Of a stretch of 9,738 bases of DNA, positions 1 through 7,132 are shown piece by piece. A program made the translations under genes and the position numbers. The notes below the pieces were generated by a model. That model was not told the DNA's origin and did no database searches. It saw nothing but the letters and a program-made list of their open reading frames with translations. Source of the DNA: JBFJWU01 sp041623475 [NCBI: bacterium] (lineage in GTDB: Bacteria; J088); contig JBFJWU010000106.1 of NCBI GenBank assembly GCA_041623475.1, positions 1 to 9,738 of the forward strand, read 5' to 3'. How positions within the stretch are numbered: position 1 is the stretch's first letter; each line of letters begins with the position of its first letter.

Positions 1-1
1 C

Positions 2-319
2 GCGGTTCCGTTTCATCCGCAGGAGGCGCACCACTGTGGTCCCGCCAGCCTCTTGACCATGATCGAGGCGAGCGGGGCGGCCGGTGACTACGACTCGTTG
101 GTCGAGCGCGTCAAGCGATTGGGCGTTCCGGAAATGGTCCTGGCACTGAGCCCAACCCGCGAAGGCGAGGCGACCTGTCGGCTGATCGCGACTATGCTGG
201 CAGATACTGATGTGACGATCACACGCCTTGCATACGGCATCCCTCTGGGAAGCCATCTCGAATATCTGGATGAAGGCACGCTGTCGCTGGCCCTGGACCA
301 TAGACGGAGCTTTCCTTGA
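2..319 (+). CDS. recR: Recombination protein RecR, C-terminal part (5' end outside window)
   Basis: RecR works with RecO/RecF to load RecA at single-strand gaps. Only about the last 105 residues are here, so the helix-hairpin-helix and zinc finger are missing. The visible part is the C-terminal half of the Toprim domain and the tail: a motif reading LALSPTREGEAT (family form LATNPTxEGEAT), then TRLAYGIPLGSHLEYLDEGTL (family form RIAHGxPVGGxLExxDxxTL), then ALDHRRSF at the end. The frame is open to the left edge, so no start is assigned; the TTG/ATG codons at 53 and 59 are internal. Upstream of about position 70 the match is poor: the usual LSPLDGIGP segment reads SLLTMIEASGA. This may be divergence or an error near the edge. 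The stop lies 31 nt before yajQ, so co-transcription is possible. Confidence 0.85.
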   Translation, partial: AVPFHPQEAHHCGPASLLTMIEASGAAGDYDSLVERVKRLGVPEMVLALSPTREGEATCRLIATMLADTDVTITRLAYGIPLGSHLEYLDEGTLSLALDHRRSFP

Positions 320-350
320 CTTCAGTAGATTCCCGAAAGGATTATTGAAA

Positions 351-851
351 ATGCCATCATTTGACATTGTTTGTACCCCGGACATACAGGAAATTCGCAA
401 CGCGGTGGACCAGGCAAAACGTGAGGCTGGTAATCGTTATGATTTCAAGGGTACAGACACTGAAATTGAACTTACCGGCGACGATTCTTCGCCTGACGGT
501 GTGACGATAACGTCCAGTGACGAGTTCTATGTAGACAGCGCGATCGACATAGTGATCGGGAAACTGGTCAAGCGCAGTGTTGATCCAAAATTTTTCGAAC
601 GCCAGGCGGTACAACAGGTCGGTGGCGGGCGCGCCCGGTTGTTATATGCATTGAAAAGCGGCTTGCCACAGGACATTGCCAAGCAAATTGTCAAGGATAT
701 CAAGGGCACAAAGGTTAAGGTCCAGCCGGCAATTCGCGGCGACGAAGTCAGGGTGAGCGGCAAGAAGCGGGATGATCTCCAGGCGATCATTCAGGAATTG
801 AAGCAAAAGGACTACGACCGTCCGCTGATGTTCACGAATTTCCGGGACTAG
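351..851 (+). CDS. yajQ: YajQ-family (DUF520) nucleotide-binding protein
   Basis: The 166-residue product has the length of the family (about 163) and matches it end to end. It opens with MPSFDIVCTPDIQEIRNAVD, has the RYDFKGTDTEIEL strand at about residues 29-41, KIVKDIKGTKVKVQ-like residues at 111-125, GDEVRVSGKKRDDLQAII at 130-147, and ends in PLMFTNFRD. YajQ proteins are small cytoplasmic proteins with two ferredoxin-like folds; some members bind cyclic di-GMP and influence transcription. Whether this one does cannot be read from the sequence. The frame is open further upstream (to 228, overlapping recR), but ATG 351 is chosen because the family consensus starts exactly there and GAAAGG lies at 335-340. 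It sits between recR and tRNA-Gln, and a strong hairpin follows the stop. Confidence 0.95.
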   Translation: MPSFDIVCTPDIQEIRNAVDQAKREAGNRYDFKGTDTEIELTGDDSSPDGVTITSSDEFYVDSAIDIVIGKLVKRSVDPKFFERQAVQQVGGGRARLLYALKSGLPQDIAKQIVKDIKGTKVKVQPAIRGDEVRVSGKKRDDLQAIIQELKQKDYDRPLMFTNFRD

Positions 852-863
852 CGCCCGTCAATT

Positions 864-893
864 ACATTGTTCCGGCCGAGGCCGGAACAATGT
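864..893 (+). terminator. Perfect 14-bp hairpin after yajQ, without a T tract
   Basis: ACATTGTTCCGGCC (864-877) and GGCCGGAACAATGT (880-893) are exact reverse complements with only GA between them. In RNA this would be a 13-bp stem closed by a CGAG tetraloop. It begins 13 nt after the yajQ stop. No run of T follows on either strand, so it is not a textbook intrinsic terminator. It may stabilise the 3' end of the mRNA, or terminate with a factor. The structure is certain as sequence; its function is inferred. Confidence 0.55.
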
Positions 894-923
894 CGACTGC
901 TGCCGGTCCGGTCTGCGTGGCGT

Positions 924-952
924 TTGATTACGATTCCGACGTGGGATACACT
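924..952 (+). promoter_or_regulatory. Possible promoter for tRNA-Gln
   Basis: TTGATT at 924-929 and TACACT at 947-952 are 17 nt apart. Each matches four of six sigma70 consensus bases. Transcription would start near 959, about 45 nt before the tRNA. It lies downstream of the hairpin that ends yajQ, where a new promoter is expected. Because both boxes are imperfect, this is only a candidate. Confidence 0.3.
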
Positions 953-1003
953 GTTAAGATTCAGGCGAAATTCCGGTTCAATTTACGAATTCCGCGCAAG
1001 TTT

Positions 1004-1075
1004 TGGGGCGTGGCCAAGCTGGTAAGGCACGGGGTTTTGGTCCCCGGATCACAGGTTCGAGTCCTGTCGCCCCAG
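1004..1075 (+). tRNA. tRNA-Gln (anticodon TTG)
   Basis: A full cloverleaf can be drawn. The acceptor stem TGGGGCG (1004-1010) pairs with CGCCCCA (1068-1074). The D stem is GCC (1013-1015) with GGC (1026-1028) and a loop containing the conserved GG. The anticodon stem CGGGG (1030-1034) pairs with CCCCG (1042-1046) around the loop TTTTGGT, which puts TTG (1037-1039) at the anticodon and reads CAA. The T stem ACAGG (1051-1055) pairs with CCTGT (1063-1067) around TTCGAGT. The discriminator is G1075. The weak U1-A72 first pair is a known identity feature of tRNA-Gln. CCA is not encoded, so it must be added by the CCA-adding enzyme. Confidence 0.97.
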
Positions 1076-1159
1076 AAGTTTATTTTGACCGCCACCAAGG
1101 TGGGGGATTCAACCGGTTTGTGTGATTGAACCATACACAGAGGTTTGAACGCGACAAAA

Positions 1160-2116
1160 ATGTCGTCCGCAAATAACAGCGACCTGGTTCTTGTCAGTGG
1201 AACCAGCAATCCGGACCTGTCCGCGCGTGTGGCTGCGTACCACCAGCAGGATCTGGCGGATATCGACGTTCGGCGATTTGCGGATGGCGAACTCTTTGTC
1301 GAGATCAAAGAAAACGTTCGTGGGCGAGACGTCTTTGTAATTCAGTCGACGTGCTCGCCGGCCAACGAAAACCTGATGGAATTGCTGATTATTATTGATG
1401 CGCTCAAGCGCGCCAGTGCCAATCGGATAACGGCTGTGCTTCCGTATTACGGTTATGCGCGGCAGGACCGCAAGGTTTCGCCGAGGACGCCGATAACAGC
1501 AAAACTGGTGGCCGACATACTTGTGGCAGCGGGTACCGACAGGGTGTTGACGATCGATTTGCACGCGGGCCAGATCCAGGGGTTTTTCGATGTGCCGGTG
1601 GACAATATCTTTGCGACCCCGGTTTTGCTGCCTTACATCCAGCAGAAGCTTGGTGACGAGAATGTGGTGATGGTCAGCCCCGATGCCGGGGGCGTCGAGC
1701 GGGCTCGAGCCTACGCAAAACGGACCGGGTCTGAACTGGCCATTTGTGACAAGCGGCGGGAACGGGCAAACCAGGCCGAGGTCATGTCAGTTATCGGGGA
1801 CGTCGAAGGCAAAAAGTGCGTCCTGGTTGATGACATGGTTGACACTGCAGGCACCATCACACAGGCTGCAGCTGCTTTGCGAAAGTTCGGGGCGGTCGAT
1901 GTGCTTGCGCTGGCGACCCACGGTGTATTCTCGGGGCCTGCGATTGAACGCCTGCAAAACGGCGAAATTACCGAGATGGTTGTTACCGATACAATTCCCC
2001 TTCGGAACGGTGACGACGCCGGGGGCCGGATTAAAGTGCTGAGCGTTGCCGATCTGATCGGCGAGGCGATTGCGCGGATCCATGAAAGTAACAGTGTCAG
2101 CAGTTTGTTTATTTGA
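1160..2116 (+). CDS. prs: Ribose-phosphate pyrophosphokinase (PRPP synthetase, class I)
   Basis: Cytoplasmic Prs transfers pyrophosphate from ATP to ribose 5-phosphate, giving PRPP for purine, pyrimidine, NAD, histidine and tryptophan synthesis. The 318-residue product is close to the usual 310-320. Family hallmarks are present: FADGELFVEI (40-49), the ATP-site PYYGYARQDRK (95-105), DLHAGQIQGFF with catalytic His134, CDKRR (196-200) with the catalytic Lys, and the PRPP loop VLVDDMVDTAGT (221-232). The C-terminus SVSSLFI is typical. The frame could start at TTG 1145, but that is only 1 nt after AGAGG (1139-1143), so ATG 1160 is preferred; its 16-nt spacing is long, and the start is less certain than the gene. 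It lies 84 nt after tRNA-Gln and 48 nt before rplY, a conserved operon-like order. Confidence 0.97.
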   Translation: MSSANNSDLVLVSGTSNPDLSARVAAYHQQDLADIDVRRFADGELFVEIKENVRGRDVFVIQSTCSPANENLMELLIIIDALKRASANRITAVLPYYGYARQDRKVSPRTPITAKLVADILVAAGTDRVLTIDLHAGQIQGFFDVPVDNIFATPVLLPYIQQKLGDENVVMVSPDAGGVERARAYAKRTGSELAICDKRRERANQAEVMSVIGDVEGKKCVLVDDMVDTAGTITQAAAALRKFGAVDVLALATHGVFSGPAIERLQNGEITEMVVTDTIPLRNGDDAGGRIKVLSVADLIGEAIARIHESNSVSSLFI

Positions 2117-2164
2117 GACAGTTTGAACAGGACCCGTCTGGTTGGCGGGAAGAGGAATAGGAAC

Positions 2165-2848
2165 ATGGAAAAGATTGAACTGAATGTAGACGGGCGAAGC
2201 GAGACCGGAAAGGGAGTCATCCGGCGTATGCGCGCCGAGGGGATGGTTCCCGGGATCTATTACAGCCACGGTAACGAGGCCCGGCCATTGAAAGTGGCCC
2301 GCCCCGATATCGCCCGGATTATGCGCAACGACGGGATGACGACGTTGCTCGTGTTGAAGAGCGGCGTATCTGAATTGAACGATCAATATGCGCTGATCAA
2401 GGATATGCAGGTTGATCCGGTCCGGGAAGAAGTGCTGCATTTCGATCTCCAGGGCGTCAGCCTCGACGAGAAAGTCGGCGTAACGGTCCCCCTTGTATTC
2501 GAGGGAACCCCAGCGGGTGAACGCCAGGGCGGAAGCGCCAAAGTCTACTTGTATGAAGTCGACATTGAATGCCGGGCCGATACAATCCCCAGCGAGCTTG
2601 TCGTTGATATCAGTGGCGTCGAGCTTGACCAGATCCTGCACGTCGGGGACATCCCGTTGCCGGACGGTGTCGAATTCGTGACCGAAGCAGAAGTCGCAAT
2701 ATTCGCCTGTGAGGTTCGTCGTGCTGCTGTCATCGAGTCCGAAGAGGGCGAAGATGTCGAAGGCGAAGAAGGTGCTGATGGTGAAGGCGCGGGCGACGAT
2801 GGTGGCGCGTCCGACAGTGATGGCGGTGACGACGAAGGGGACGGATAA
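2165..2848 (+). CDS. rplY: 50S ribosomal protein L25, two-domain Ctc type, with acidic tail
   Basis: L25 (TL5/Ctc) binds 5S rRNA in the large ribosomal subunit. The 227-residue product has the N-terminal 5S-binding domain (about 1-95: the start ELNVDGRSETGKGVIRRMR, then GMVPGIYYS at 26-34, VDPVREEVLHFDLQ at 83-96) and the C-terminal beta domain (about 97-185: VGVTVPLVFEGTPAG, then IPSELVVDISG and LHVGDIPLPDGV). A low-complexity tail of about 37 residues (191-227) contains almost only E, D, G, S and A. Such acidic tails occur in several long L25 proteins and are probably disordered. ATG 2165 is chosen because the family match begins there and AGAGGA (2151-2156) is well spaced; an upstream in-frame extension to 2123 has no support. 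It lies 48 nt after prs and 21 nt before pth. Confidence 0.95.
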   Translation: MEKIELNVDGRSETGKGVIRRMRAEGMVPGIYYSHGNEARPLKVARPDIARIMRNDGMTTLLVLKSGVSELNDQYALIKDMQVDPVREEVLHFDLQGVSLDEKVGVTVPLVFEGTPAGERQGGSAKVYLYEVDIECRADTIPSELVVDISGVELDQILHVGDIPLPDGVEFVTEAEVAIFACEVRRAAVIESEEGEDVEGEEGADGEGAGDDGGASDSDGGDDEGDG

Positions 2849-2869
2849 CAGAAACGGCTTGACCGCACG

Positions 2870-3433
2870 ATGCTGGTTGTTGGCCTGGGAAATCCTGGTG
2901 GTAAATACGATGGTACCCGCCACAACATCGGATTTGAGTTGGTCGACAAGCTTGCACAGGCTCATCAGGCCGGCCGGTGGAAAAAAAAATACCGGGGCCT
3001 GCTGACGGATGTGCGGATTGGACAACACAGGGTATGGTTGCTGAAGCCAGCAACCTATATGAATGCTTCCGGAACGGCGGTCCAGGCTGCGATGGCGGGA
3101 TTGAAAAAGCGGCCGGAAGATGTCTGGATTTGCCACGATGAACTTGATTTGCCGGTAGGCAGGGTAAAGTTCAAGATTAACGGGGGCCACGCAGGGCACA
3201 ATGGCATTCGATCAATTATTGACTGTGTCGGCGGCGTGGAAATCCGCAGGGTTCGAATAGGGATCGGGCACCCTGGGACCGGGGCGGATGTTGTCCGGTA
3301 TGTGCTGGGGCGGTTTAAGGCCACCGAATCAGGTCAGGTGCTTGATTCGCTGGACCGGGCCGCAAGAGCGCTGGAGATTGCGTTTTCAGATAGTTTTGAC
3401 GCAGCCATTAGTTGGCTGCATACGGAAATTTGA
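2870..3433 (+). CDS. pth: Peptidyl-tRNA hydrolase
   Basis: Pth cleaves the ester bond of peptidyl-tRNAs that drop off the ribosome, recycling tRNA. The 187-residue product has the usual length and all key residues: GLGNPGGKY with Asn8, RHNIGF with catalytic His18, KPATYMNASG with Asn65, CHDELDLPVG with Asp90, and GGHAGHNGIRSI with Asn111 (the equivalents of E. coli N10, H20, N68, D93 and N114). ATG 2870 gives the canonical MLVVGLGNPG start, although only a weak ribosome binding site (GAAACGG, 2851-2857) precedes it, so translation may depend on coupling from rplY 21 nt upstream. The rplY-pth pairing is conserved in many bacteria. Confidence 0.97.
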   Translation: MLVVGLGNPGGKYDGTRHNIGFELVDKLAQAHQAGRWKKKYRGLLTDVRIGQHRVWLLKPATYMNASGTAVQAAMAGLKKRPEDVWICHDELDLPVGRVKFKINGGHAGHNGIRSIIDCVGGVEIRRVRIGIGHPGTGADVVRYVLGRFKATESGQVLDSLDRAARALEIAFSDSFDAAISWLHTEI

Positions 3434-3450
3434 TGCCGGAAAGGCCGGCA
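3434..3450 (+). other. Small hairpin directly after pth stop
   Basis: TGCCGG (3434-3439) pairs with CCGGCA (3445-3450) around a 5-nt loop, starting on the base after the pth stop codon. No T tract follows, so read-through into the pyrophosphatase gene 60 nt downstream is plausible. It could be a weak attenuator or mRNA-stability element, or chance. Confidence 0.3.
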
Positions 3451-3480
3451 ACTGACTACACGACAGTAGACGACCAGTCA

Positions 3481-3486
3481 AGGAGG
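3481..3486 (+). promoter_or_regulatory. Consensus Shine-Dalgarno that fixes the GTG start of hppA
   Basis: A perfect AGGAGG lies 7 nt before GTG 3494. It is the strongest ribosome binding site in the window and supports initiation at the GTG. Confidence 0.85.
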
Positions 3487-3493
3487 TTTAGTC

Positions 3494-5596
3494 GTGAACA
3501 TTGACAACCTGGTATTTGCTGTACCGGTGGCTGGCGCATTGGCGCTGGTATACGCGTTTGTTCGATCATCCTGGGTCTCCAAGCAGGATCCTGGTGACGA
3601 AACAATGGTCAAGATTGCGGGATTGATCCGAGAGGGCGCGATGGCGTTCTTGTCCCGTGAATACAAAACACTGGCAGTGTTTGTTGTGGTTGTTGCGGGC
3701 CTGTTGGCATTTGCAAACCAGAACAGCGGCGAAGCCGGTGATTTTCGCCATCCTATTATTGCCGTGGCATTTATCTGCGGGGCGATTGCTTCAGGACTGG
3801 CGGGGTACTTCGGTATGCGCGTCGCGACGACGGCAAACAACCGCACAACGGCGGCAGCGCGGAACAGTTTGCCTGAGGCATTGAACGTCGCCTTTGCGGG
3901 CGGATCCGTGATGGGGATGAGCGTGGTTGGATTGGCCCTGGTTGGCCTCGGCACGCTTTTCATCGCGTTTACCGGCATGTTCTCCGGTTCCGGTGGAATG
4001 AACCAGGCACTGAGTGCATTGACCGGGTTCTCGATGGGTGCCAGTTCGATCGCACTGTTTGCCCGTGTCGGTGGCGGTATCTATACCAAGGCTGCTGACG
4101 TCGGGGCTGACCTGGTCGGCAAAGTCGAAGCTGGCCTGCCCGAAGACGACCCGCGCAACCCGGCCGTTATCGCTGACAACGTCGGCGACAATGTTGGTGA
4201 CGTGGCTGGAATGGGCGCGGACCTGTTTGAGTCCTACGTTGGTGCAATTATCGGTGCAATGGTCCTTGGGCTTGGATTCAAGGTTGCCGGTGGCAGTTCG
4301 GTTACCCCGGTTGTTTTGCCGATGATCCTGGCAGCGGCCGGAATTGTCTGTTCGATTCTGGGTACTTTTGCCGTTCGCACCAAAGAAGGCGGTAACCCCC
4401 AGCACGCGTTGGATACCGGCGCATTTGGAGCCGCGGGTGTCATGGCCGTATTGACATTTTTCATTGCCAAGGCACTTTGGCCCGAAAGTGTTATTGTTGC
4501 CGGGACCGGCCTCGAAGTCACGGCGACCGATGTTTTCTACGCAACGGCCATTGGCTTGATCGTTGGTGTCTGCGTCGGCTTGATTACGTCGTACTACTGT
4601 TCAATGGGCAAAAAGCCGGTTAACACCATCGTCGAGCAGTCCAAAACGGGCTCGGCGACAAATATTATTGCCGGCCTGGCCGTAGGCATGCAGTCGACCG
4701 CCGTACCGATGCTGTTGATTGCGGGCGGTGTTGTCGCGTCTTACGCGGTTGCCGGTCTGTACGGGGTTGCAATCGCTGCCCTCGGTATGCTCAGCACCAC
4801 CGGTATCCAACTGGCTGTAGATGCGTACGGACCGATCGCCGACAATGCTGGTGGAATCGCCGAGATGAGCCACCAGCCGCCTGAAGTTCGTGAACGTACG
4901 GACCTGCTGGACGCAGTTGGCAACACGACGGCAGCAATCGGTAAAGGCTTTGCTATTGCCAGTGCGGCGATGACCGCTTTGGCCCTGTTTGCCGCATATA
5001 TGCAGCAGGCACGTGTTACCGAGATTGACCTGGCGGATCCGATTGTCATGGCAGGCTTGTTTATTGGCGGCATGTTGCCGTTCTTGTTCAGTTCAATGGC
5101 CATGAATGCCGTTGGCCGGGCAGCTATGGACATGATCGAGGAAGTTCGTCGTCAGTTCCGCGAGATCGAAGGCCTGCTGGAAGGCAAGGCAGATCCCGAT
5201 CCCAAGACCTGCGTTGAAATTTCGACAGCAGCAGCGATTCGCGAAATGATCGCGCCGGGATTGCTGGCTGTGATCACCCCTGTCGTCGTTGGTTTTGCCA
5301 TGGGCCCGGAAGCCCTGGGCGGGTTGCTGGCCGGCGTGCTGGTCACAGGCGTCTTGATGGCGATCTTTATGTCCAACGCAGGCGGTGCCTGGGACAATGC
5401 CAAAAAGTCATTTGAGGGCGGCGGTTACACCATGGAAGACGGCTCGCTGCATGAAAAAGGCTCAGAGGCCCATAATGCCTCGGTTGTTGGCGATACAGTT
5501 GGCGATCCGTTCAAGGATACCGCCGGTCCCAGCCTGAACATCCTCGTCAAGTTGATGAGCGTCGTGGCACTGGTTATCGCGCCGCTGTTGATCTGA
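3494..5596 (+). CDS. hppA: Membrane-bound ion-pumping pyrophosphatase, K+-dependent type
   Basis: This family hydrolyses cytoplasmic pyrophosphate and pumps H+ or Na+ out across the membrane. The 700-residue product is rich in hydrophobic segments (about 16 expected) and carries all the signatures: [20 protein letters not shown] (193-212), the pyrophosphate/Mg site [19 protein letters not shown] (218-236), and the C-terminal [19 protein letters not shown] (666-684). In [10 protein letters not shown] the residues Ala480 and Gly483 are those of K+-dependent enzymes; K+-independent ones have Lys and Thr there. Glu246 in DLFES stands at the site of the semi-conserved Glu of Na+-pumping relatives, but K+-dependent H+ pumps share similar residues, so the ion is left open. 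The start is GTG 3494 behind AGGAGG. It follows pth by 60 nt and is closed by a strong terminator. Confidence 0.97.
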   Translation: MNIDNLVFAVPVAGALALVYAFVRSSWVSKQDPGDETMVKIAGLIREGAMAFLSREYKTLAVFVVVVAGLLAFANQNSGEAGDFRHPIIAVAFICGAIASGLAGYFGMRVATTANNRTTAAARNSLPEALNVAFAGGSVMGMSVVGLALVGLGTLFIAFTGMFSGSGGMNQALSALTGFSMGASSIALFARVGGGIYTKAADVGADLVGKVEAGLPEDDPRNPAVIADNVGDNVGDVAGMGADLFESYVGAIIGAMVLGLGFKVAGGSSVTPVVLPMILAAAGIVCSILGTFAVRTKEGGNPQHALDTGAFGAAGVMAVLTFFIAKALWPESVIVAGTGLEVTATDVFYATAIGLIVGVCVGLITSYYCSMGKKPVNTIVEQSKTGSATNIIAGLAVGMQSTAVPMLLIAGGVVASYAVAGLYGVAIAALGMLSTTGIQLAVDAYGPIADNAGGIAEMSHQPPEVRERTDLLDAVGNTTAAIGKGFAIASAAMTALALFAAYMQQARVTEIDLADPIVMAGLFIGGMLPFLFSSMAMNAVGRAAMDMIEEVRRQFREIEGLLEGKADPDPKTCVEISTAAAIREMIAPGLLAVITPVVVGFAMGPEALGGLLAGVLVTGVLMAIFMSNAGGAWDNAKKSFEGGGYTMEDGSLHEKGSEAHNASVVGDTVGDPFKDTAGPSLNILVKLMSVVALVIAPLLI

Positions 5597-5621
5597 GTTC
5601 ATTGGAATTTGATTTCCTTAT

Positions 5622-5654
5622 GGGGGCGCACGAAGTGCGCCCCCGTTCTATTTT
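5622..5654 (+). terminator. Rho-independent terminator after hppA
   Basis: GGGGGCGCAC (5622-5631) and GTGCGCCCCC (5635-5644) form a perfect 10-bp GC-rich stem with loop GAA, followed by GTTCTATTTT. It begins 25 nt after the hppA stop. The T-rich tract runs directly into GAGG, the ribosome binding site of ychF. Confidence 0.9.
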
Positions 5655-5667
5655 GAGGTAGTTGCAG

Positions 5668-6762
5668 ATGGCATTCAGGGCGGGAATCGTTGGTTTGCCC
5701 AACGTTGGCAAGTCGAGTCTGTTCAACGCGCTGACGGCGCAGGATGCGCTGGCGGCAAACTACCCGTTCGCGACCGTCGATCCCAATATCGCACGAGTGC
5801 CTGTGCCCGATCCGCGACTGGACAGGCTGGCAAAGATCGGCAACAGCGCCGAAATCGTGCCAACGACGCTTGATTTGGTCGATATCGCAGGCCTGGTCCG
5901 CGGGGCCAGCCAGGGCGAGGGCCTGGGAAACCAGTTTCTTGGTCATATTCGCTCGGTCGACGCAATTGTCCAGGTCCTCCGTTGTTTTGATGATGGCGAT
6001 GTGGTGCACGTTGAAGGGGGCATTGATCCTGTTCGCGACTTTGACTTGATTGAAACTGAGCTGCAGTTGGCAGACCTGGAGGTTGTCGAGCGTCGATTGG
6101 ACAAGACCGGACGCCAGGCAAAAAGCGGTGACAAGGCCCTGGTTGCCGAAGCCGCCCGCCTCGAGCGTCTCCAGACGACACTGTCGGCCGGCAGCAGCTT
6201 GCGGCAGGCCGGGATGGACGAGGACACAGCCGCACTGGCCAAGGAACTCGGTCTGATTACAGCGCTGCCTTTGATGCTGGCAGCCAACGTTGGTGAAGAC
6301 CAGCTGGCGGAACCCGATCCGGTTCCTGCCGGGCTCACGGCATTGGCCGCAGATCTCGGCGTTCAGGTCATGGCCATCAGTGCCAAAGTCGAAGGCGAGC
6401 TGGCTGGGTTGGACGAGGACGAACGTGCCGATTTTCTGGAGGCGCTGGGGCTGGCCGACACGGGGCTTGATCGAATGATTCGCGCGGGATATAAGTTGTT
6501 GCAGCTAAACACTTATTTTACGGTCGGCGAAAAGGAGGCCCGGGCGTGGACCATTTCTGCCGGCACGTTGGCCCCGGCCGCTGCAGGGGTCATCCACTCT
6601 GATTTCGAGCGGGGCTTTATCCGTGCAGAAACGGTATCTTACGATGACTTCGTGGAATTGGGCGGATGGTCGGGAGCCCGTGATGCGGGGAAAGTGCGGT
6701 CCGAGGGCAAGGACTACGTTGTTAATGAAGGCGATGTTGTCCTTTTTCGTTTTAACGTCTGA
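5668..6762 (+). CDS. ychF: Ribosome-associated ATPase/GTPase YchF (OLA1/Obg-like)
   Basis: YchF is a conserved cytoplasmic P-loop protein that prefers ATP and associates with ribosomes; it is linked to stress responses. The 364-residue product has the usual length (about 363). Visible are the P loop GIVGLPNVGKSS (6-17), NYPFATVDPN (31-40), the Walker B/G3 DIAGLVRGASQGEGLGN (72-88), the G4-like ANVGE (206-210; family form NxxE, which explains the relaxed base specificity), an inserted helical region (about 125-200) and the C-terminal TGS domain (about 277-362: LNTYFTVGEKEARAW, then HSDFERGFIRAE, and VVNEGDVVLFRFNV at the end). ATG 5668 is chosen over TTG 5662 because GAGG (5655-5658) is spaced correctly and the family starts with MxFRxGIVG. 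The neighbourhood with pth is conserved in many bacteria. Confidence 0.97.
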   Translation: MAFRAGIVGLPNVGKSSLFNALTAQDALAANYPFATVDPNIARVPVPDPRLDRLAKIGNSAEIVPTTLDLVDIAGLVRGASQGEGLGNQFLGHIRSVDAIVQVLRCFDDGDVVHVEGGIDPVRDFDLIETELQLADLEVVERRLDKTGRQAKSGDKALVAEAARLERLQTTLSAGSSLRQAGMDEDTAALAKELGLITALPLMLAANVGEDQLAEPDPVPAGLTALAADLGVQVMAISAKVEGELAGLDEDERADFLEALGLADTGLDRMIRAGYKLLQLNTYFTVGEKEARAWTISAGTLAPAAAGVIHSDFERGFIRAETVSYDDFVELGGWSGARDAGKVRSEGKDYVVNEGDVVLFRFNV

Positions 6763-6774
6763 TTTTTCTCGTCC

Positions 6775-6789
6775 TGCAGCGGGGCTGCA
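6775..6789 (+). other. Short hairpin after ychF
   Basis: TGCAGC (6775-6780) pairs with GCTGCA (6784-6789) around GGG, starting 13 nt after the ychF stop. T-rich sequence lies before rather than after the stem, so it is not a standard intrinsic terminator for ychF. An A-rich run (6800-6806) follows. It may mark the 3' end of ychF mRNA; function unproven. Confidence 0.3.
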
Positions 6790-6836
6790 CGCCCGTCAAT
6801 AAAAAATTACACCGGCCGCTAAGTCCCCGAAATTCC

Positions 6837-6865
6837 TTGACTTTTTGCAAACATTTAGCGATAAT
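6837..6865 (+). promoter_or_regulatory. Strong sigma70-type promoter for the repeat-protein gene
   Basis: TTGACT (6837-6842; five of six consensus bases) and GATAAT (6860-6865; five of six) are separated by exactly 17 nt in a locally AT-rich stretch. A start near 6872 is predicted. It is the best promoter-like match seen in the window and points at the large gene starting at 7133. Confidence 0.75.
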
Positions 6866-6871
6866 GCACAA

Positions 6872-7132
6872 CTGATTGGGGTAAGCCCTGGTGGTGTTGG
6901 GGAACACAGGAGAGTGGCCAAATTCTGTCCCCTAGGAGGTACCCTGGACCGTTTCCCGATTAAGATCTGCTACTGCGGGCAACTTTCTGTCTGATTGCCC
7001 GGCCGAGTATTTTCGATTCTGTGGCCTGGCTGCGTGAATCTTGCAGGTCGAACGCGAAACCCCCAGACATTTGTCGATGAACTCCCTTCTGTCTAGCCTG
7101 GCAGCCGAACCATTGACGGATCGGTTGATCAA
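6872..7132 (+). other. Long, probably structured 5' leader of the repeat-protein gene
   Basis: About 260 nt lie between the predicted transcription start and ATG 7133. An in-frame TAG at 7094-7096 with no ATG, GTG or TTG after it rules out an earlier start for the protein. I find no convincing gene. Self-complementary pieces are GTGTT/AACAC (6894-6898/6903-6907, loop GGGG), CGGGCAA/TTGCCCG (6976-6982/6995-7001, 7 bp) and TGGCTGC with GCAGCCG (7027-7033/7101-7107, one G-U pair). A perfect AGGAGG (6934-6939) has no start codon at proper spacing. I recognise no known riboswitch. The leader could control translation or mRNA stability of the downstream gene. Confidence 0.45.

Noticed and set aside
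1095-1106. CCACC/GGTGG inverted repeat between tRNA-Gln and prs
   Set aside because: The stem is only 5 bp with a 2-base loop and no T tract, so it is likely chance.
890-1129. A 79-codon + strand open frame running through the tRNA
   Set aside because: It overlaps the complete tRNA-Gln and has no ribosome binding site or family likeness.
1787-3199. A 470-codon open frame on the minus strand across prs, rplY and pth
   Set aside because: It lies opposite three well-identified genes with full-length family matches, and its translation shows no recognisable domain. It is a by-product of codon use on the other strand.
6914-6994. A 26-codon leader peptide starting at GTG 6914 after AGGAG
   Set aside because: The AGGAG ends only 1 nt before the GTG, which is too close for normal initiation, and the peptide has no recognisable pattern. 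It cannot be supported without expression data.
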